A DNA stretch of 64,000 nucleotides from Veillonella dispar (GCF_900637515.1 NZ_LR134375.1:1-64000); one strand, 5' to 3'; numbered from the stretch's first letter, positions 36,807 to 46,086 are shown. A program made the numbers and translations. Notes: generated by a model from the sequence alone, not told the origin.

Positions 36807-38366
36807 ATGATTAGTACAGCATATTATAAAATTCAAGAGTTATTGCTTTGTGCAATGATAATTTCATTACCACTGATGCGGATACCAGATCGGTATACTT
36901 TGTTTTCAATGGGCAATAATCTATCGATGATATTTCTGTTCTTTTCCCTTTTGTTATTCATTGTATATAGCCTATGGAACAAGAAGACAGAGTTTCCCTT
37001 TAAACTGTATTTTACAATATCTGTTGCTTGGATTGTTTTTTGTACCATTTTAGGGGTATTTTCTTTTCCTTTTTATGATACTGTTATTTACACGTATTTA
37101 ATCAATACATCTGTTGTCCAAAAACTATATGCGCTATTTCCTTCGTTTGTAGGTAATGAATTTATTCTACAAGTAAAGTTAATGGTATCACTAGTTTGGT
37201 ATCTGTTTAGAAACTTTATATTCCCCTTAATTGGGCTATTCTTAATCATTTTTAATCTATATAAAGATGATTGTAAAAAAGGTCTTGATACTATTGTTAA
37301 TGCTGCAAGGATATTAACAATACTATGTATAGCTTACTCCATTATAGAGGTTTCTTGGCTATGGAGTGGTTCAGATTACTTGGCTAGTATATTAGTAACT
37401 ATTAATAATGGCTTATATGATCCTGTTGTACAAAGTGGGTGGTGGCCTCCGGAATTATGGCCAGGTCAACTTAGAAGCCTTGCGTTAGAACCATCCTATT
37501 TTAGTATGATTGCGGTGTTTTTGGCACCATTATTAGGTATTCATTATGTAAATTCTAAGAATAAACTTGATATTATATTAGCATTTCTCTTAGTTGTCAT
37601 GATTTTCTTAACTAAGGCTCGAACAGGTGTTGTTATTTATCTATTCGAACTGGTTGCGTTTATTGTATTAAGTCTAATATTTAGATATAAATCTTGGTGG
37701 AAACTATGTCTATTTACAATTGGACTTAGTGTTCTAAGTTATTCTTTTGCTATTGTTGGTGATTCTGTAGTAAGCCCTATAATTAAGGCTAGTATTTCTC
37801 AATCGAATACTACCAAGGAAGCACCTAAGGCTATATCCGTAGAAAAGGCTCTAGATAAGTATATTGATAGTAATGTTAAGTCAGTCAGCAATACTAGTTC
37901 TAGATCTAATTCAGCTAGATTTGGTAATACAGTAGCTATGTTTAACGTTGGTCTAGATCATCTAGCATTTGGTGTTGGTAGAGGATTGCACTCAAGCTAT
38001 ATGGTTGATAAATTCCCTGATTTTGCTAAAGATAGTGGAGAAGTCAAACGTTGGACAGAAGACGTATTACAAAAGGGCTTCCTAGCATTTGAATATCCAG
38101 TACTTAATGAATTCGCAGCCATATTGGCATGGTTTGGGTTAATAGGAGAAGTCTTATTTATTACTCCAATTTTATATATTTTATATAGAACATATAAGAT
38201 TAAGAAGTATATTAATAACCCTATATTAGTCTACCTGTTAGTGGCATTTTTGGGGCAAATTGCATGCTTTATGAGTAATGAATTTTTATTAGCATATCCA
38301 ATTCTTGTAGGGATTTTGGTTTGTTATATTAAATTTTATGAGCATAATGATATAACCAGAGAATAG
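36807..38366 (+). CDS. wzy: Wzy-type O-antigen polymerase
   Basis: A 519-residue polytopic inner-membrane protein with more than ten predicted spans. It has a large loop containing WWPPELWPGQLRSLALEPSYF and another near FGVGRGLHSSYMVDKF. Sequence conservation in this family is low; the call rests on topology, length, the LALEPSYFSM segment common in Wzy proteins and the adjacent flippase. It should polymerise repeat units in the periplasm. The gene is AT-rich, like many O-antigen genes, and ends the glycan locus. Confidence 0.75.
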   Translation: MISTAYYKIQELLLCAMIISLPLMRIPDRYTLFSMGNNLSMIFLFFSLLLFIVYSLWNKKTEFPFKLYFTISVAWIVFCTILGVFSFPFYDTVIYTYLINTSVVQKLYALFPSFVGNEFILQVKLMVSLVWYLFRNFIFPLIGLFLIIFNLYKDDCKKGLDTIVNAARILTILCIAYSIIEVSWLWSGSDYLASILVTINNGLYDPVVQSGWWPPELWPGQLRSLALEPSYFSMIAVFLAPLLGIHYVNSKNKLDIILAFLLVVMIFLTKARTGVVIYLFELVAFIVLSLIFRYKSWWKLCLFTIGLSVLSYSFAIVGDSVVSPIIKASISQSNTTKEAPKAISVEKALDKYIDSNVKSVSNTSSRSNSARFGNTVAMFNVGLDHLAFGVGRGLHSSYMVDKFPDFAKDSGEVKRWTEDVLQKGFLAFEYPVLNEFAAILAWFGLIGEVLFITPILYILYRTYKIKKYINNPILVYLLVAFLGQIACFMSNEFLLAYPILVGILVCYIKFYEHNDITRE

Positions 38367-38568
38367 GGGGTTATTCTAAATAAAGTAAAATATGTATATT
38401 ATAACTAATGTTTAAAATATATCGAATATGTTTGATATATAGTTTATGGCTTTTCTATCTCATAATTAGTTATAATTTGTGTAGCAAAATATTATGGAAT
38501 GAATATATTGGGAGTTTCATTCCTAGGGGATTACATTAGTTAATATATTTGTTTGGGAGATTTTAATT

Positions 38569-38979
38569 ATGAAAAAATATGTACTTTCAGTTGATAAGAA
38601 TAGGCCTATAGAGCTTGAAATCACAAATATTTTAGATGATAATAAAGCTATAGTGCGTGGTTGTCTTAATACATATCATTTGGATTATGATGTAGAGACA
38701 ACTTCTGTTTTATTGAATTTTACGTTAGAAGACGATCGAGAAACTGTATATAGTATTAGATTAAAGGAAGATAATTCTTTATTAAAATGTTTAGATTGTA
38801 CTCCTCAAGAGATATTCTTTAACATTGTTAATTTCTTAGGTGAAGTAATACATAAGGCTAAATCTATTGGACATACATTAGTTATGAAGTTAGATTATCA
38901 AACTTCTAGATTACTTGTAAAGGATTTAACAAAAATTGGTGATGAATATCGTACATTTAATGGAGAACTAGTATATTAA
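38569..38979 (+). CDS. Hypothetical protein, 136 aa
   Basis: A soluble, acidic protein with no signal peptide and no membrane helix. It contains two Cys close together (KCLDC, about residues 67-71). The ATG is preceded by GGGAG. It stands alone after the O-antigen locus and is followed by a strong terminator, so it is probably monocistronic. I do not recognise a family. The 202-base gap before it is AT-rich with no clear element. Confidence 0.7.
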   Translation: MKKYVLSVDKNRPIELEITNILDDNKAIVRGCLNTYHLDYDVETTSVLLNFTLEDDRETVYSIRLKEDNSLLKCLDCTPQEIFFNIVNFLGEVIHKAKSIGHTLVMKLDYQTSRLLVKDLTKIGDEYRTFNGELVY

Positions 38980-39009
38980 GATAATTCTTAATAACTATAT
39001 AGTGGAATT

Positions 39010-39047
39010 AAAAGAAGGTATCAACGGCAGCTGATACCTTCTTTTAT
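39010..39047 (+). terminator. Intrinsic terminator
   Basis: AAAAGAAGGTATCA (39010-39023) pairs perfectly with TGATACCTTCTTTT (39032-39045) around an 8-base loop. It ends the 136-aa gene. Confidence 0.92.
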
Positions 39048-39241
39048 GTAGAAATCAAATTGATGGGATACTAAATTTAGATCAACCTATAATATCTTTA
39101 TTAGATATACGAAGATAAGAAATAGGGATTGAATGTTCTCTTATATAACAAATCTGTTATGAAACGTATTGTATTGTATATTGAGCAGCCGATAGTAGTT
39201 GGCTCAGAAGTTGCCATTTTAATGCGAATTTCACCGTTTTT

Positions 39242-39250
39242 TGGTATAAT
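39242..39250 (+). promoter_or_regulatory. Extended -10 promoter
   Basis: TGGTATAAT is a consensus extended -10 element about 38 bases before the start codon at 39288. No good -35 is seen. It supports the short form of the downstream gene, because longer in-frame readings would start upstream of the promoter. Confidence 0.7.
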
Positions 39251-39287
39251 AAACAAGTATTCCAACGATAAAACGGAGGTAATTCTA

Positions 39288-39614
39288 ATGCGTAAATTCT
39301 TATATATGTTAGCAGCTCTACTCGTGTTGATCGGTATTAATACACATGATGTAGAAGCTCGTACAGATGTGTATGCTACAACCTATAATGGTAATAGCTG
39401 GTATGTAGACCAAGACTCTGTGAAGAGAGTAGGGGATGTACTCAACTTTACGGTGTACACTACATCTGGCCTTAGCTATAAGGTATCATCTAGCGATAGT
39501 AACTATTACAATGCAGATGTATTCTACTATAACAACAAACTCGTTTCAGACAATGGCCAATCTGTATGGAAATCTCCAGGTATGATGGCCGCTATGCGTG
39601 TGGCACGTAGATAA
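39288..39614 (+). CDS. Small secreted protein, unknown function
   Basis: A 108-residue protein with a signal peptide (MRKFLYMLAALLVLIG, cleavage likely after DVEA near residue 25) and a mature part rich in Tyr, Ser and Val (ATTYNGNSWYVDQDSV). ATG 39288 was chosen because ACGGAGGT precedes it and an extended -10 promoter lies just upstream. The mature part resembles short secreted beta-strand proteins common in Negativicutes; I know no function. A terminator follows directly. Confidence 0.8.
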   Translation: MRKFLYMLAALLVLIGINTHDVEARTDVYATTYNGNSWYVDQDSVKRVGDVLNFTVYTTSGLSYKVSSSDSNYYNADVFYYNNKLVSDNGQSVWKSPGMMAAMRVARR

Positions 39615-39619
39615 AGAAT

Positions 39620-39648
39620 AAAGGCAGCGATTCGATCGCTGCCTTTTG
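39620..39648 (+). terminator. Intrinsic terminator
   Basis: AAAGGCAGCGA (39620-39630) pairs with TCGCTGCCTTT (39636-39646), followed by further T. It ends the small secreted protein gene. Confidence 0.92.
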
Positions 39649-39685
39649 GTCTGTATAAGTGTACTATAGTATCGTTTATCCGTAT

Positions 39686-39714
39686 TTGACGATATATAAG
39701 ATTAACCCTATAAT
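39686..39714 (+). promoter_or_regulatory. Promoter of the antisense antitoxin RNA
   Basis: TTGACG (39686-39691) and TATAAT (39709-39714) are exactly 17 bases apart. No ORF follows on this strand before the bidirectional terminator at 39779-39823, so the product is a short RNA. Confidence 0.8.
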
Positions 39715-39720
39715 ATAAAT

Positions 39721-39830
39721 AGATAGCCAAGCGAGTAGATCCGTCGGGCTCATCTCAAGAGAATAAATAATTGATGAAATGGCCTTTCAGTTACCTAATT
39801 ATCTAGGGATAACGAAGGGCTATTTGTCTT
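39721..39830 (+). ncRNA. Candidate antisense antitoxin RNA (type I system)
   Basis: A transcript from the near-consensus promoter at 39686-39714 would start near 39721 and end after the stem-loop at 39779-39823, giving about 110 nt. Its 3' part is complementary to the last codons and terminator of the convergent 33-aa toxin gene. This tail-to-tail overlap is the layout of TxpA/RatA and BsrG/SR4 type I modules. The end points are estimates from the promoter and hairpin. Confidence 0.65.
39779..39823. terminator. Shared bidirectional terminator of toxin and antitoxin
   Basis: The stem ATGGCCTTTC-GTTA-CC (39779-39795) pairs, with wobbles and small bulges, with GG-GATAAC-GAAGGGCTAT (39806-39823) around a 10-base loop. 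T-rich sequence follows on both strands. It overlaps the last codon of the toxin gene. Confidence 0.7.
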
Positions 39831-39921
39831 TTCCAAGACAAATAAGCGCCACGAGTGCACCAAAAGCAATGACTACAGTCATTACCTCTAGGATTAGCAT
39901 GATTAACTCATAATCACTCAT
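39820..39921 (-). CDS. Holin-like toxin (Hol_Tox family), type I toxin-antitoxin
   Basis: A 33-residue peptide starting MSDYELIMLILEVMTVVIAF: one hydrophobic membrane helix with a short polar N-terminus and a charged GKDK end, the form of the putative holin-like toxin family (Hol_Tox; TxpA/BsrG-type toxins). A very strong ribosome binding site GGGAGGG (complement of 39928-39934) is six bases from the ATG. It has its own consensus promoter on the minus strand. Overexpressed relatives damage the membrane; here expression is probably held down by the convergent RNA at 39721-39830. Confidence 0.8.
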   Translation of the reverse strand: MSDYELIMLILEVMTVVIAFGALVALICLGKDK

Positions 39922-39980
39922 AGACAACCCTCCCTTCATAGACGAAGAGAGGCCCAACCTCGCTTAACTATCCTATATCA

Positions 39981-40009
39981 ATTATATGGCGAACATATAA
40001 GCGAATCAA
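39981..40009 (-). promoter_or_regulatory. Promoter of the toxin mRNA
   Basis: On the minus strand TTGATT (40009-40004) and TATAAT (39986-39981) are separated by exactly 17 bases. Transcription would start near 39974, leaving a leader of about 50 nt before the toxin ATG at 39921. Confidence 0.78.
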
Positions 40010-40128
40010 TAAGAATCTATTTATAGAAATATACAAAAATATATATACGTATACGTTAGCAGTAACTATAATTACTGATTTTTTTTACTTGTGATAATTT
40101 TATAGTTATGTGGCAAATTTCCCTCATA

Positions 40129-40157
40129 TTTACAAAAATATAATTATTAAATATAAT
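40129..40157 (+). promoter_or_regulatory. Promoter of the first autotransporter
   Basis: TTTACA (40129-40134) and TATAAT (40152-40157) are 17 bases apart. The start codon at 40206 follows a GAGAGAGGG ribosome binding site at about 40192-40200. Confidence 0.75.
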
Positions 40158-40205
40158 TAAATTATTTAATAATAGTTTATAGTGTGTAAATGAGAGAGGG
40201 TTTTT

Positions 40206-42443
40206 ATGAAACGTGTGTATAAAGCAAACCTATCTTTAGCGATTGCTCTGACAATTGCTAGCTCTGTAGTGCCCTATGCAATGGCGGGGAGTACATTAGT
40301 TACTACACCTAATGGTGCAAATATTACGGCAAACAACGGTGGGAAGTTTAAGGCTGGCGAAATGACAAACTACATATCTACGATTGAAGCAGATACTGGT
40401 AGTACAGTTAGTATTGATAAAGCTGTTGCTAATATTGGCTATAATAACAAGCCTTTCATTAGTAGTAAAGGTGGCAGTACAGTTAGCCTTAAGGAAGGCG
40501 TTTATGATGTTCAAAATGTAAGCACTCCTGTTGCAGTGGCTCAAGGTGGCACCGTTAATATTGGTGTAGACGGCAATAAAGGTAATTTTACTGGTAAGGA
40601 CTTGTCTTTAGTAGGTGATGTTATCGTTAAAAGCGACCCAAATCATGCGTCTGAGATCAATATTGGTATCATTGGCAAAGAATCTCTTTGGGATGGCTTG
40701 GCTTTTAATCTAGCAGATAAAGATGCAAAGCACCCAAGTCATATCAATGTATTCCTTGGTGACTATGGTTCTTGGGAGCTTTTCTATCAAGGTGGCTTGC
40801 ATGAAGGTAAATTAGATGGTGGTACACAACCTAGCCATGTACATCGACTTGTAGGTTCCAAGAACCGCAACTATGCGAATATGGTAACCCAAAGTGAGCA
40901 TAATAAACTTTATGTAGATAAGCTGGAAGGTCATGTAAACTTTATCTATGACCCTAATGATGAAGGTGGCGATACTGAGGATCCAGATTATAAACCACCG
41001 ACTACAATCTATAATGGTTTGACTCCAGATTCCTTCTGGGGTGGCGACATTCATATTACAAGTGCAGCTCCTGGTGCAGCGGCTCATGTGTACACGACTC
41101 AACGAGGCCTAGATATGTCCTCTGAGGCTAACGTGAACAAGATTTTAGATAACTTGGCTCACAAGATGTACTATCATAACTATGTTAATGGTGAAAGAAA
41201 CCTTCAAGGTACAGTAGCTATTGCATCTGATGGTTCTGAATCTGGTCGTTTTACAGTAATTACATCTGGTCATGCTAAAGAAGGTGATATTACATGGCAA
41301 GCGGATAAGGATGGTCAAGGTAAATACGTATATGGTGAAAATAAACCTGTACCAAAACCTCAACCTAAGCCAGAAGTTAAACCAACTCCTAAACCTGAGG
41401 TTAAGCCGGTACCAACTCCGACTCCTAAACCAGAGGTAAAACCTACTCCAAAACCAGAGGTTAAGCCAGCACCAAAACCAACTCCTAAACCAGAAGTGAA
41501 ACCAGCTCCAGTGCCAGAGCGTAATTCTCATATTCATGTTATTATGGGTGATTTTGATACACCTCATATGCGCGGTGCCCGTTCTGCTATTATGAGCAAT
41601 ATTAATGGTTGGAGAACATTGACAGATAATATATATCGTCCACGCGTATTGCAACAAGGCGAACCAACAGGCATTTGGGCTCGCGTTGGGGGTGGTAAAT
41701 ATAGCTATACCGCAAAAGGTATCGACACAGATACAACATATACACGTATTCAAGGCGGTTACGATGCTAAAACAGGTAACGGTTGGACTGTAGGTGGTCA
41801 AGTATCCTACCTTCGTGGCAACGATGACTACGTATTCAATGGCACTGGTAAGGAAAAAGCCTTTGCTGTAGGTGCGTACGGTGTGAAAGATCTTGGTAAA
41901 GACCAATACATTCACCTTGAATCCCAAGTAGGTCGCGTTTCTAATGCTTTCACAGCTCGCAATGAAATTGGTGAAAGCATTTCTGGTGATGCTAAAGCGA
42001 ATGCCTACACAATTGGCGTACGCTATGGTAAAACTGTGAAATTCCAAAATGGTACATACATTGAACCACAAGCGCAATTGAGCTACACTCACTTCGGTGG
42101 GGATAGCTTTGATGCGGGTCGTATGCATGTCAACGAATCTGGTGTGAGCAGCACAGCAGGGGGCCTTGGCCTTGAAATCGGTAAAATATTCGGTGCAGGT
42201 AATATCTATACTCGCGTTGGTGTAAACCATGCCTTCTCTGGTACTGTAAATACAGCGTACACAACAGGTAATACTACAAAATATACAAAACAAGACCTTA
42301 AAGGTACTTGGACCGATCTAGCATTCGGTGGTCGTTATGGCTTCAATGCTAATAACAGCATCTTTGCTGACCTTAGTACAGGCTTATCTGGCGACTATAA
42401 AGCAGGCTGGTCTGTAAATGCTGGATTTACACATAAATTCTAA
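40206..42443 (+). CDS. Classical (type Va) autotransporter adhesin, first paralogue
   Basis: A 745-residue outer-membrane protein. The order is a signal peptide ([19 protein letters not shown], cleavage near residue 27), a passenger of repeated beta-strands (about 28-375), a Pro-Lys-Glu linker (about 380-440) and a C-terminal autotransporter beta-barrel beginning near [20 protein letters not shown] and ending in aromatic F (NAGFTHKF). A passenger of this length suggests a surface adhesin or autoaggregation factor; no protease motif is seen. It has its own promoter and terminator. The downstream gene is a paralogue with a near-identical barrel plan but a different linker. Confidence 0.9.
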   Translation: MKRVYKANLSLAIALTIASSVVPYAMAGSTLVTTPNGANITANNGGKFKAGEMTNYISTIEADTGSTVSIDKAVANIGYNNKPFISSKGGSTVSLKEGVYDVQNVSTPVAVAQGGTVNIGVDGNKGNFTGKDLSLVGDVIVKSDPNHASEINIGIIGKESLWDGLAFNLADKDAKHPSHINVFLGDYGSWELFYQGGLHEGKLDGGTQPSHVHRLVGSKNRNYANMVTQSEHNKLYVDKLEGHVNFIYDPNDEGGDTEDPDYKPPTTIYNGLTPDSFWGGDIHITSAAPGAAAHVYTTQRGLDMSSEANVNKILDNLAHKMYYHNYVNGERNLQGTVAIASDGSESGRFTVITSGHAKEGDITWQADKDGQGKYVYGENKPVPKPQPKPEVKPTPKPEVKPVPTPTPKPEVKPTPKPEVKPAPKPTPKPEVKPAPVPERNSHIHVIMGDFDTPHMRGARSAIMSNINGWRTLTDNIYRPRVLQQGEPTGIWARVGGGKYSYTAKGIDTDTTYTRIQGGYDAKTGNGWTVGGQVSYLRGNDDYVFNGTGKEKAFAVGAYGVKDLGKDQYIHLESQVGRVSNAFTARNEIGESISGDAKANAYTIGVRYGKTVKFQNGTYIEPQAQLSYTHFGGDSFDAGRMHVNESGVSSTAGGLGLEIGKIFGAGNIYTRVGVNHAFSGTVNTAYTTGNTTKYTKQDLKGTWTDLAFGGRYGFNANNSIFADLSTGLSGDYKAGWSVNAGFTHKF
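41344..41520 (+). repeat. Proline-rich linker repeats ([12 protein letters not shown] type)
   Basis: Imperfect short repeats coding for PKPEVKP and PTPKPEVKP units between passenger and barrel of the first autotransporter. Units vary in length and codons, so they look older than the regular 30-bp repeats in the paralogue. Confidence 0.85.
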
Positions 42444-42465
42444 TATACTGGTCAACAGATTTACT

Positions 42466-42497
42466 AAGAGGCAGCGAGTCAATCGTTGCCTCTTTTG
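42466..42497 (+). terminator. Intrinsic terminator after the first autotransporter
   Basis: AAGAGGCAGCGA (42466-42477) pairs with TCGTTGCCTCTT (42483-42494), followed by T residues. Confidence 0.9.
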
Positions 42498-42610
42498 GTA
42501 TATTTTTATCTAATACATATCAAATCTTAATTATCTCTAAAATAAATGGGTATAATTCATTTACAATTCACTAAAAATAGTGTAATATTTTATACATATT
42601 TTAAAAGTGT

Positions 42611-42724
42611 TAGTCTTAAGTTTCTTTAATAAGTGAGTATATATCTATCTTTTATCATAAAAAAAGACTAATAAATCAACTCATAGATATATATTCAAGT
42701 ATGAAGGAGCTTTCACAAATGTGA
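42611..42724 (+). promoter_or_regulatory. Structured leader with start-stop uORF before the second autotransporter
   Basis: Two inverted repeats interleave: TAGTCTT (42611-42617) with AAGACTA (42664-42670), and GAGTATATATCTAT (42635-42648) with ATAGATATATATTC (42683-42696). They could form a pseudoknot or two competing hairpins. A strong AAGGAGC (42704-42710) is then followed by ATG TGA (42719-42724), an immediate start-stop pair, 40 bases before the true start. The region is AT-rich, so some pairing may be chance. Confidence 0.4.
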
Positions 42725-42763
42725 TTGTATTGTAAGTAAAAGTATTGGTTGAGGTGTAAGAGG

Positions 42764-45112
42764 ATGAGAGCAAGAAATAAATTTTTATTATCTGCTGTTA
42801 TGATGACTTTATTGTCATCTACGATGGCTATGCCTAGCACATGGGCTGCAGCAGGTCTTAATTCCGATGGACGTATTTTTGCAACTACTGCAGATAGCAA
42901 ATTTGAAAGTACAGGTAATGCGACTGCAAATGGTGTAGTCGCATCTGATGGTGGTCAAGTTAGAATTGGCTCTTTGGATACTCCTGATGCATCTCAATTG
43001 CCTAAACGCTATCGTCAACCAGCTTTCATTACAGGCATGCTAAATAACAGTTCCATTCAAGTGGATGGCGGGGTTATGGACGTGACTACTGCACCATGGA
43101 AGTCTCCATATCCAGTAGCATTTGCATATAATAGTAAAATTAATCTCGGCATTGATGATGCGGGTACTGTAAAACACAAAGTGTTTAATATGCAAGGTGA
43201 TGTGCTGGTATCTGATAAAATGATGCCTCCTCATCAAGAACAGCAATCATCTGTGATTAATATCGGCCTAGGCCGCGCTCATAATAGTCCTAACCAGTTT
43301 TCCGGTAAAGCTATGAACACCTTAGAGGATAAGGGTGGCGAAATCAACATGACCTTTGATGGTGGCATGTGGAGCCATGATAGCATGGGCGGCTTGGAAT
43401 CTTTCAAAATTGATGGTAAAACAGAACGTAGTAGTATTAACAACCTCACAGGTACTCGTACGCGCGAAGGTTTCAGCCGTATTTCCCAAGATTCTCGCAG
43501 CGACATTCATGTAAATAAATTGGACGGTCATATTAATGTTATTTATGACATGACTAGTGGTACTGGCTTAAATTATGCTAAACCAGGTTCTAAGAAAGAC
43601 GGCCTTGATCCGGCTGACATCGAGGGCGGTAACTTCATCGTAAAATCCGCTGCAGCTGGCTCTGGCGTACATGGCTATGTAACAGGTGATCATCTCGATA
43701 CTTCTTCTGAAAGTAATGTAAATAAGATTTTAGATAACTTAGCGCACAAGTTCTATTATGAAAACTATGTAAACGGTGAAAGAAACCTTTCTGGTACTGT
43801 ATCCATCGCTTCTAAAGGTATCGTGTCTAGTTACAAAAAAGCGTTGACTACAGACCAAAAAGAAGGGGATATTACATGGAAAGACGGTAATGGCCAAGGC
43901 TCCTATGTGGTGCCAGAACCAAAACCTACACCGACTCCAGAACCTAAACCAGTTACACCAGTAACTCCGGATCCTAAACCAGTTACACCAGTAACTCCGG
44001 ATCCAAAACCAGTTACACCTGTGACTCCAGATCCAAAACCAGTTACACCTGTAACTCCAGATCCTAAACCAGTTACACCTGTAACTCCAGATCCTAAACC
44101 AGTTACACCTGTAAGTCCGGATCCTAAACCAGTTACACCTGTAACTCCAGATCCTAAACCAGTTACACCTGTAACACCAGCACCTAAACCAGTGAATCCT
44201 AATCCTGTTGTTCGTGGCGCTTATGATACACCTCATATGCGCGGTATTCGCTCCGCTGTAGTAGGTAATATCAACGCATGGCGTACAATAGCTGACGATA
44301 TGTATCGTCCTCGTGTATTGCAACAAGGTGAACCAACTGGTATTTGGGCTCGCATCGGTGGCGGTAAATACAGCTACTCTGGCAGCGGTATCGACACAGC
44401 TACAGATTATACACGCATCCAAGGCGGTTATGATGCTAAAATTAGCAGTGGTTGGACTGTAGGTGGTCAAGTATCTTACCTTCGCGGTTCTGAAGACTAT
44501 GTATTCGATGGTTCCGGCAAGGTGAAATCCTTCTCCGTAGGTGCTTATGGTTTGAAAGACCTTGGCAAAGATCAATATGTACATGTAGAAACTCAAGTTG
44601 GTCGCGTATCTAATGACTTTACAGCTCGTAATGAAATCGGTGAAGCTATGTCTGGTGATACAAAATCCAATGCGTACAGCATCGGTGTTCGCTATGGTAA
44701 AACATTGAAATACGCTAATGGTTTCTATGTAGAACCACAAGCACAATTGAACTTTACACACTTCGGTGGCCGTAACTTCACTGTAGGTAATGTATTTGTT
44801 AACCAATCTAGTGTAAACAGCACTTCTGGTAAAATCGGCCTTGAATTGGGTAAACAATTTGGCAATGGTAACCTTTATACACGTTTTGCCGCAGGTCATG
44901 CTTTCACAGGCAATGTAAAAACTGCATTCTCTAGCGGTAGTGTTGTGAAATTAACAGAGCAAGACCTTAAAGGTACTTGGACTGAACTTGCTTTCGGCGG
45001 TCGTTATGGCTTCAATAGCAACAATAGCGTATTTGCTGACGTTGCTACAGGTTTGTCTGGTGACCTCCAAGCAGACTGGGGTGTGAATGCAGGTTTCACA
45101 CATAAGTTCTAA
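42764..45112 (+). CDS. Classical (type Va) autotransporter adhesin, second paralogue
   Basis: A 782-residue paralogue of the gene at 40206: signal peptide (FLLSAVMMTLLSSTMAMPSTWA), beta-rich passenger to about residue 385, a proline-rich linker made of eight PVTPVTPDPK-type units, and a barrel starting near [20 protein letters not shown] and ending [11 protein letters not shown] 42764 follows GAGGTG at 42751-42756; an upstream TTG at 42749 overlaps that site and was rejected. The passenger differs much more from the paralogue than the barrel does, which fits duplication followed by passenger divergence. An adhesin role is inferred. Confidence 0.9.
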   Translation: MRARNKFLLSAVMMTLLSSTMAMPSTWAAAGLNSDGRIFATTADSKFESTGNATANGVVASDGGQVRIGSLDTPDASQLPKRYRQPAFITGMLNNSSIQVDGGVMDVTTAPWKSPYPVAFAYNSKINLGIDDAGTVKHKVFNMQGDVLVSDKMMPPHQEQQSSVINIGLGRAHNSPNQFSGKAMNTLEDKGGEINMTFDGGMWSHDSMGGLESFKIDGKTERSSINNLTGTRTREGFSRISQDSRSDIHVNKLDGHINVIYDMTSGTGLNYAKPGSKKDGLDPADIEGGNFIVKSAAAGSGVHGYVTGDHLDTSSESNVNKILDNLAHKFYYENYVNGERNLSGTVSIASKGIVSSYKKALTTDQKEGDITWKDGNGQGSYVVPEPKPTPTPEPKPVTPVTPDPKPVTPVTPDPKPVTPVTPDPKPVTPVTPDPKPVTPVTPDPKPVTPVSPDPKPVTPVTPDPKPVTPVTPAPKPVNPNPVVRGAYDTPHMRGIRSAVVGNINAWRTIADDMYRPRVLQQGEPTGIWARIGGGKYSYSGSGIDTATDYTRIQGGYDAKISSGWTVGGQVSYLRGSEDYVFDGSGKVKSFSVGAYGLKDLGKDQYVHVETQVGRVSNDFTARNEIGEAMSGDTKSNAYSIGVRYGKTLKYANGFYVEPQAQLNFTHFGGRNFTVGNVFVNQSSVNSTSGKIGLELGKQFGNGNLYTRFAAGHAFTGNVKTAFSSGSVVKLTEQDLKGTWTELAFGGRYGFNSNNSVFADVATGLSGDLQADWGVNAGFTHKF
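43951..44190 (+). repeat. Eight tandem 30-bp repeats (linker of the second autotransporter)
   Basis: Eight consecutive 30-base units, each close to AGTTACACCTGTAACTCCAG plus ATCCTAAACC, encode KPVTPVTPDP. Some units are identical at the nucleotide level, so copy number may change by slippage or recombination without breaking the frame. Confidence 0.95.
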
Positions 45113-45158
45113 GTGTAGATTTATTAAATAATCTTTTGTACAATAGCTAACATATATA

Positions 45159-45203
45159 GCCTCCTAATAGTAGAGTCATGACTTTATTATTAGGAGGCTT
45201 TTA
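45159..45203 (+). terminator. Intrinsic terminator after the second autotransporter
   Basis: GCCTCCTAATA (45159-45169) pairs perfectly with TATTAGGAGGC (45188-45198), followed by TTTT. The remaining gap to 45474 shows no further clear element. Confidence 0.9.
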
Positions 45204-45473
45204 TAGTATCGATTATAGAATTAACTATATAGCACCTATGCATTTTTCTTCTAACGTTAAAGGAAAAGTATATAGACGAAATACGATATATTGTGTATAC
45301 TAATAGAACTAGTAGGCACATTACCATCATTATTGATAGATGCTTACTGTATTAATAAATTTACCATGCTTAGTATGGGGATCTCTAAGGGGATAACAGC
45401 TCCAAAAGAGATAATATCTAGTGTATGATAAATGAAGTAGCTCTGGGGAGGGTGCTTTAAGAGAGGAGAACTT

Positions 45474-46025
45474 ATGAAATTAGTAAAATTATTACCTATT
45501 ATGGCAATTGCTTCTGTAGGTGTTGCTGGCCAAGTACATGCGGCACAAGATCCTTTGATGATGCCTGAACAACCTACGGCTCCTTTGACTGCAGAACAAC
45601 AAGAAATCTCTCTTGCTGTTCCTAGTGAAGAGGTAAAAGCTGTAGTATCTGAATTTGCAGCATTCCAACTTGGTCAACCAAATACTGGCCGTGTGTCTGG
45701 TCAAGAACGTCTTGCTAACAATGCGTTGTACTACATGAACGTTCGTCGTAGCTGGTACATTATAAGCCATCGCTATAAAAAAGATAGCTATGCTCGTGTA
45801 GCATTAGATCGCTTGTACTTAGATTACAAAGAATTCTTCACGAATAACACTACAGTATCTGAAATGAACCAAGCTGAATATGAACGCCAAATCTTAGCTA
45901 TTCTTGAAAAGAATACTGAAAATATGAATAATGATGAATTGCGTTTCTACATGAACGAAATGGTAATCTACAGCTTAAAAGAAGCTATGCGTGACGGTAA
46001 TAACCGCGTTAAACGTATCCGCTAA
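45474..46025 (+). CDS. Secreted/periplasmic protein of unknown function, 183 aa
   Basis: A signal peptide (LLPIMAIASVGVAGQVHA, cleavage near residue 23) is followed by a helical, charged domain with YYMNVRRSWYIISHRYKKDS and a C-terminal basic end NRVKRIR. There are no Cys residues. AGAGGAG precedes the ATG and a terminator follows, so it is monocistronic. It sits between autotransporter genes and could be an envelope accessory factor; there is no direct evidence and I do not recognise a family. Confidence 0.75.
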   Translation: MKLVKLLPIMAIASVGVAGQVHAAQDPLMMPEQPTAPLTAEQQEISLAVPSEEVKAVVSEFAAFQLGQPNTGRVSGQERLANNALYYMNVRRSWYIISHRYKKDSYARVALDRLYLDYKEFFTNNTTVSEMNQAEYERQILAILEKNTENMNNDELRFYMNEMVIYSLKEAMRDGNNRVKRIR

Positions 46026-46052
46026 TCTATATAATTATAAATATATACTTAT

Positions 46053-46086
46053 AAAGAGGTAACGACGAAAGTTGTTGCCTCTTTTA
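46053..46086 (+). terminator. Intrinsic terminator
   Basis: AAAGAGGTAACGAC and GTTGTTGCCTCTTT pair around GAAA, followed by T. It ends the 183-aa gene. Confidence 0.88.

Noticed and set aside
41145-42293. 382-codon minus-strand ORF opposite the first autotransporter
   Set aside because: It is the mirror of a repeat- and glycine-rich gene and is rich in Cys, Phe, Ile and Ser as expected for antisense reading. No ribosome binding site was seen.
43951-44190. CRISPR-like array of 30-bp repeats
   Set aside because: There are no spacers between units. The repeats are contiguous and encode a Pro-rich linker in frame.
43739-44899. 386-codon minus-strand ORF opposite the second autotransporter
   Set aside because: Its Trp/Arg/Cys-rich repeats are only the reverse complement of the 30-bp linker repeats.
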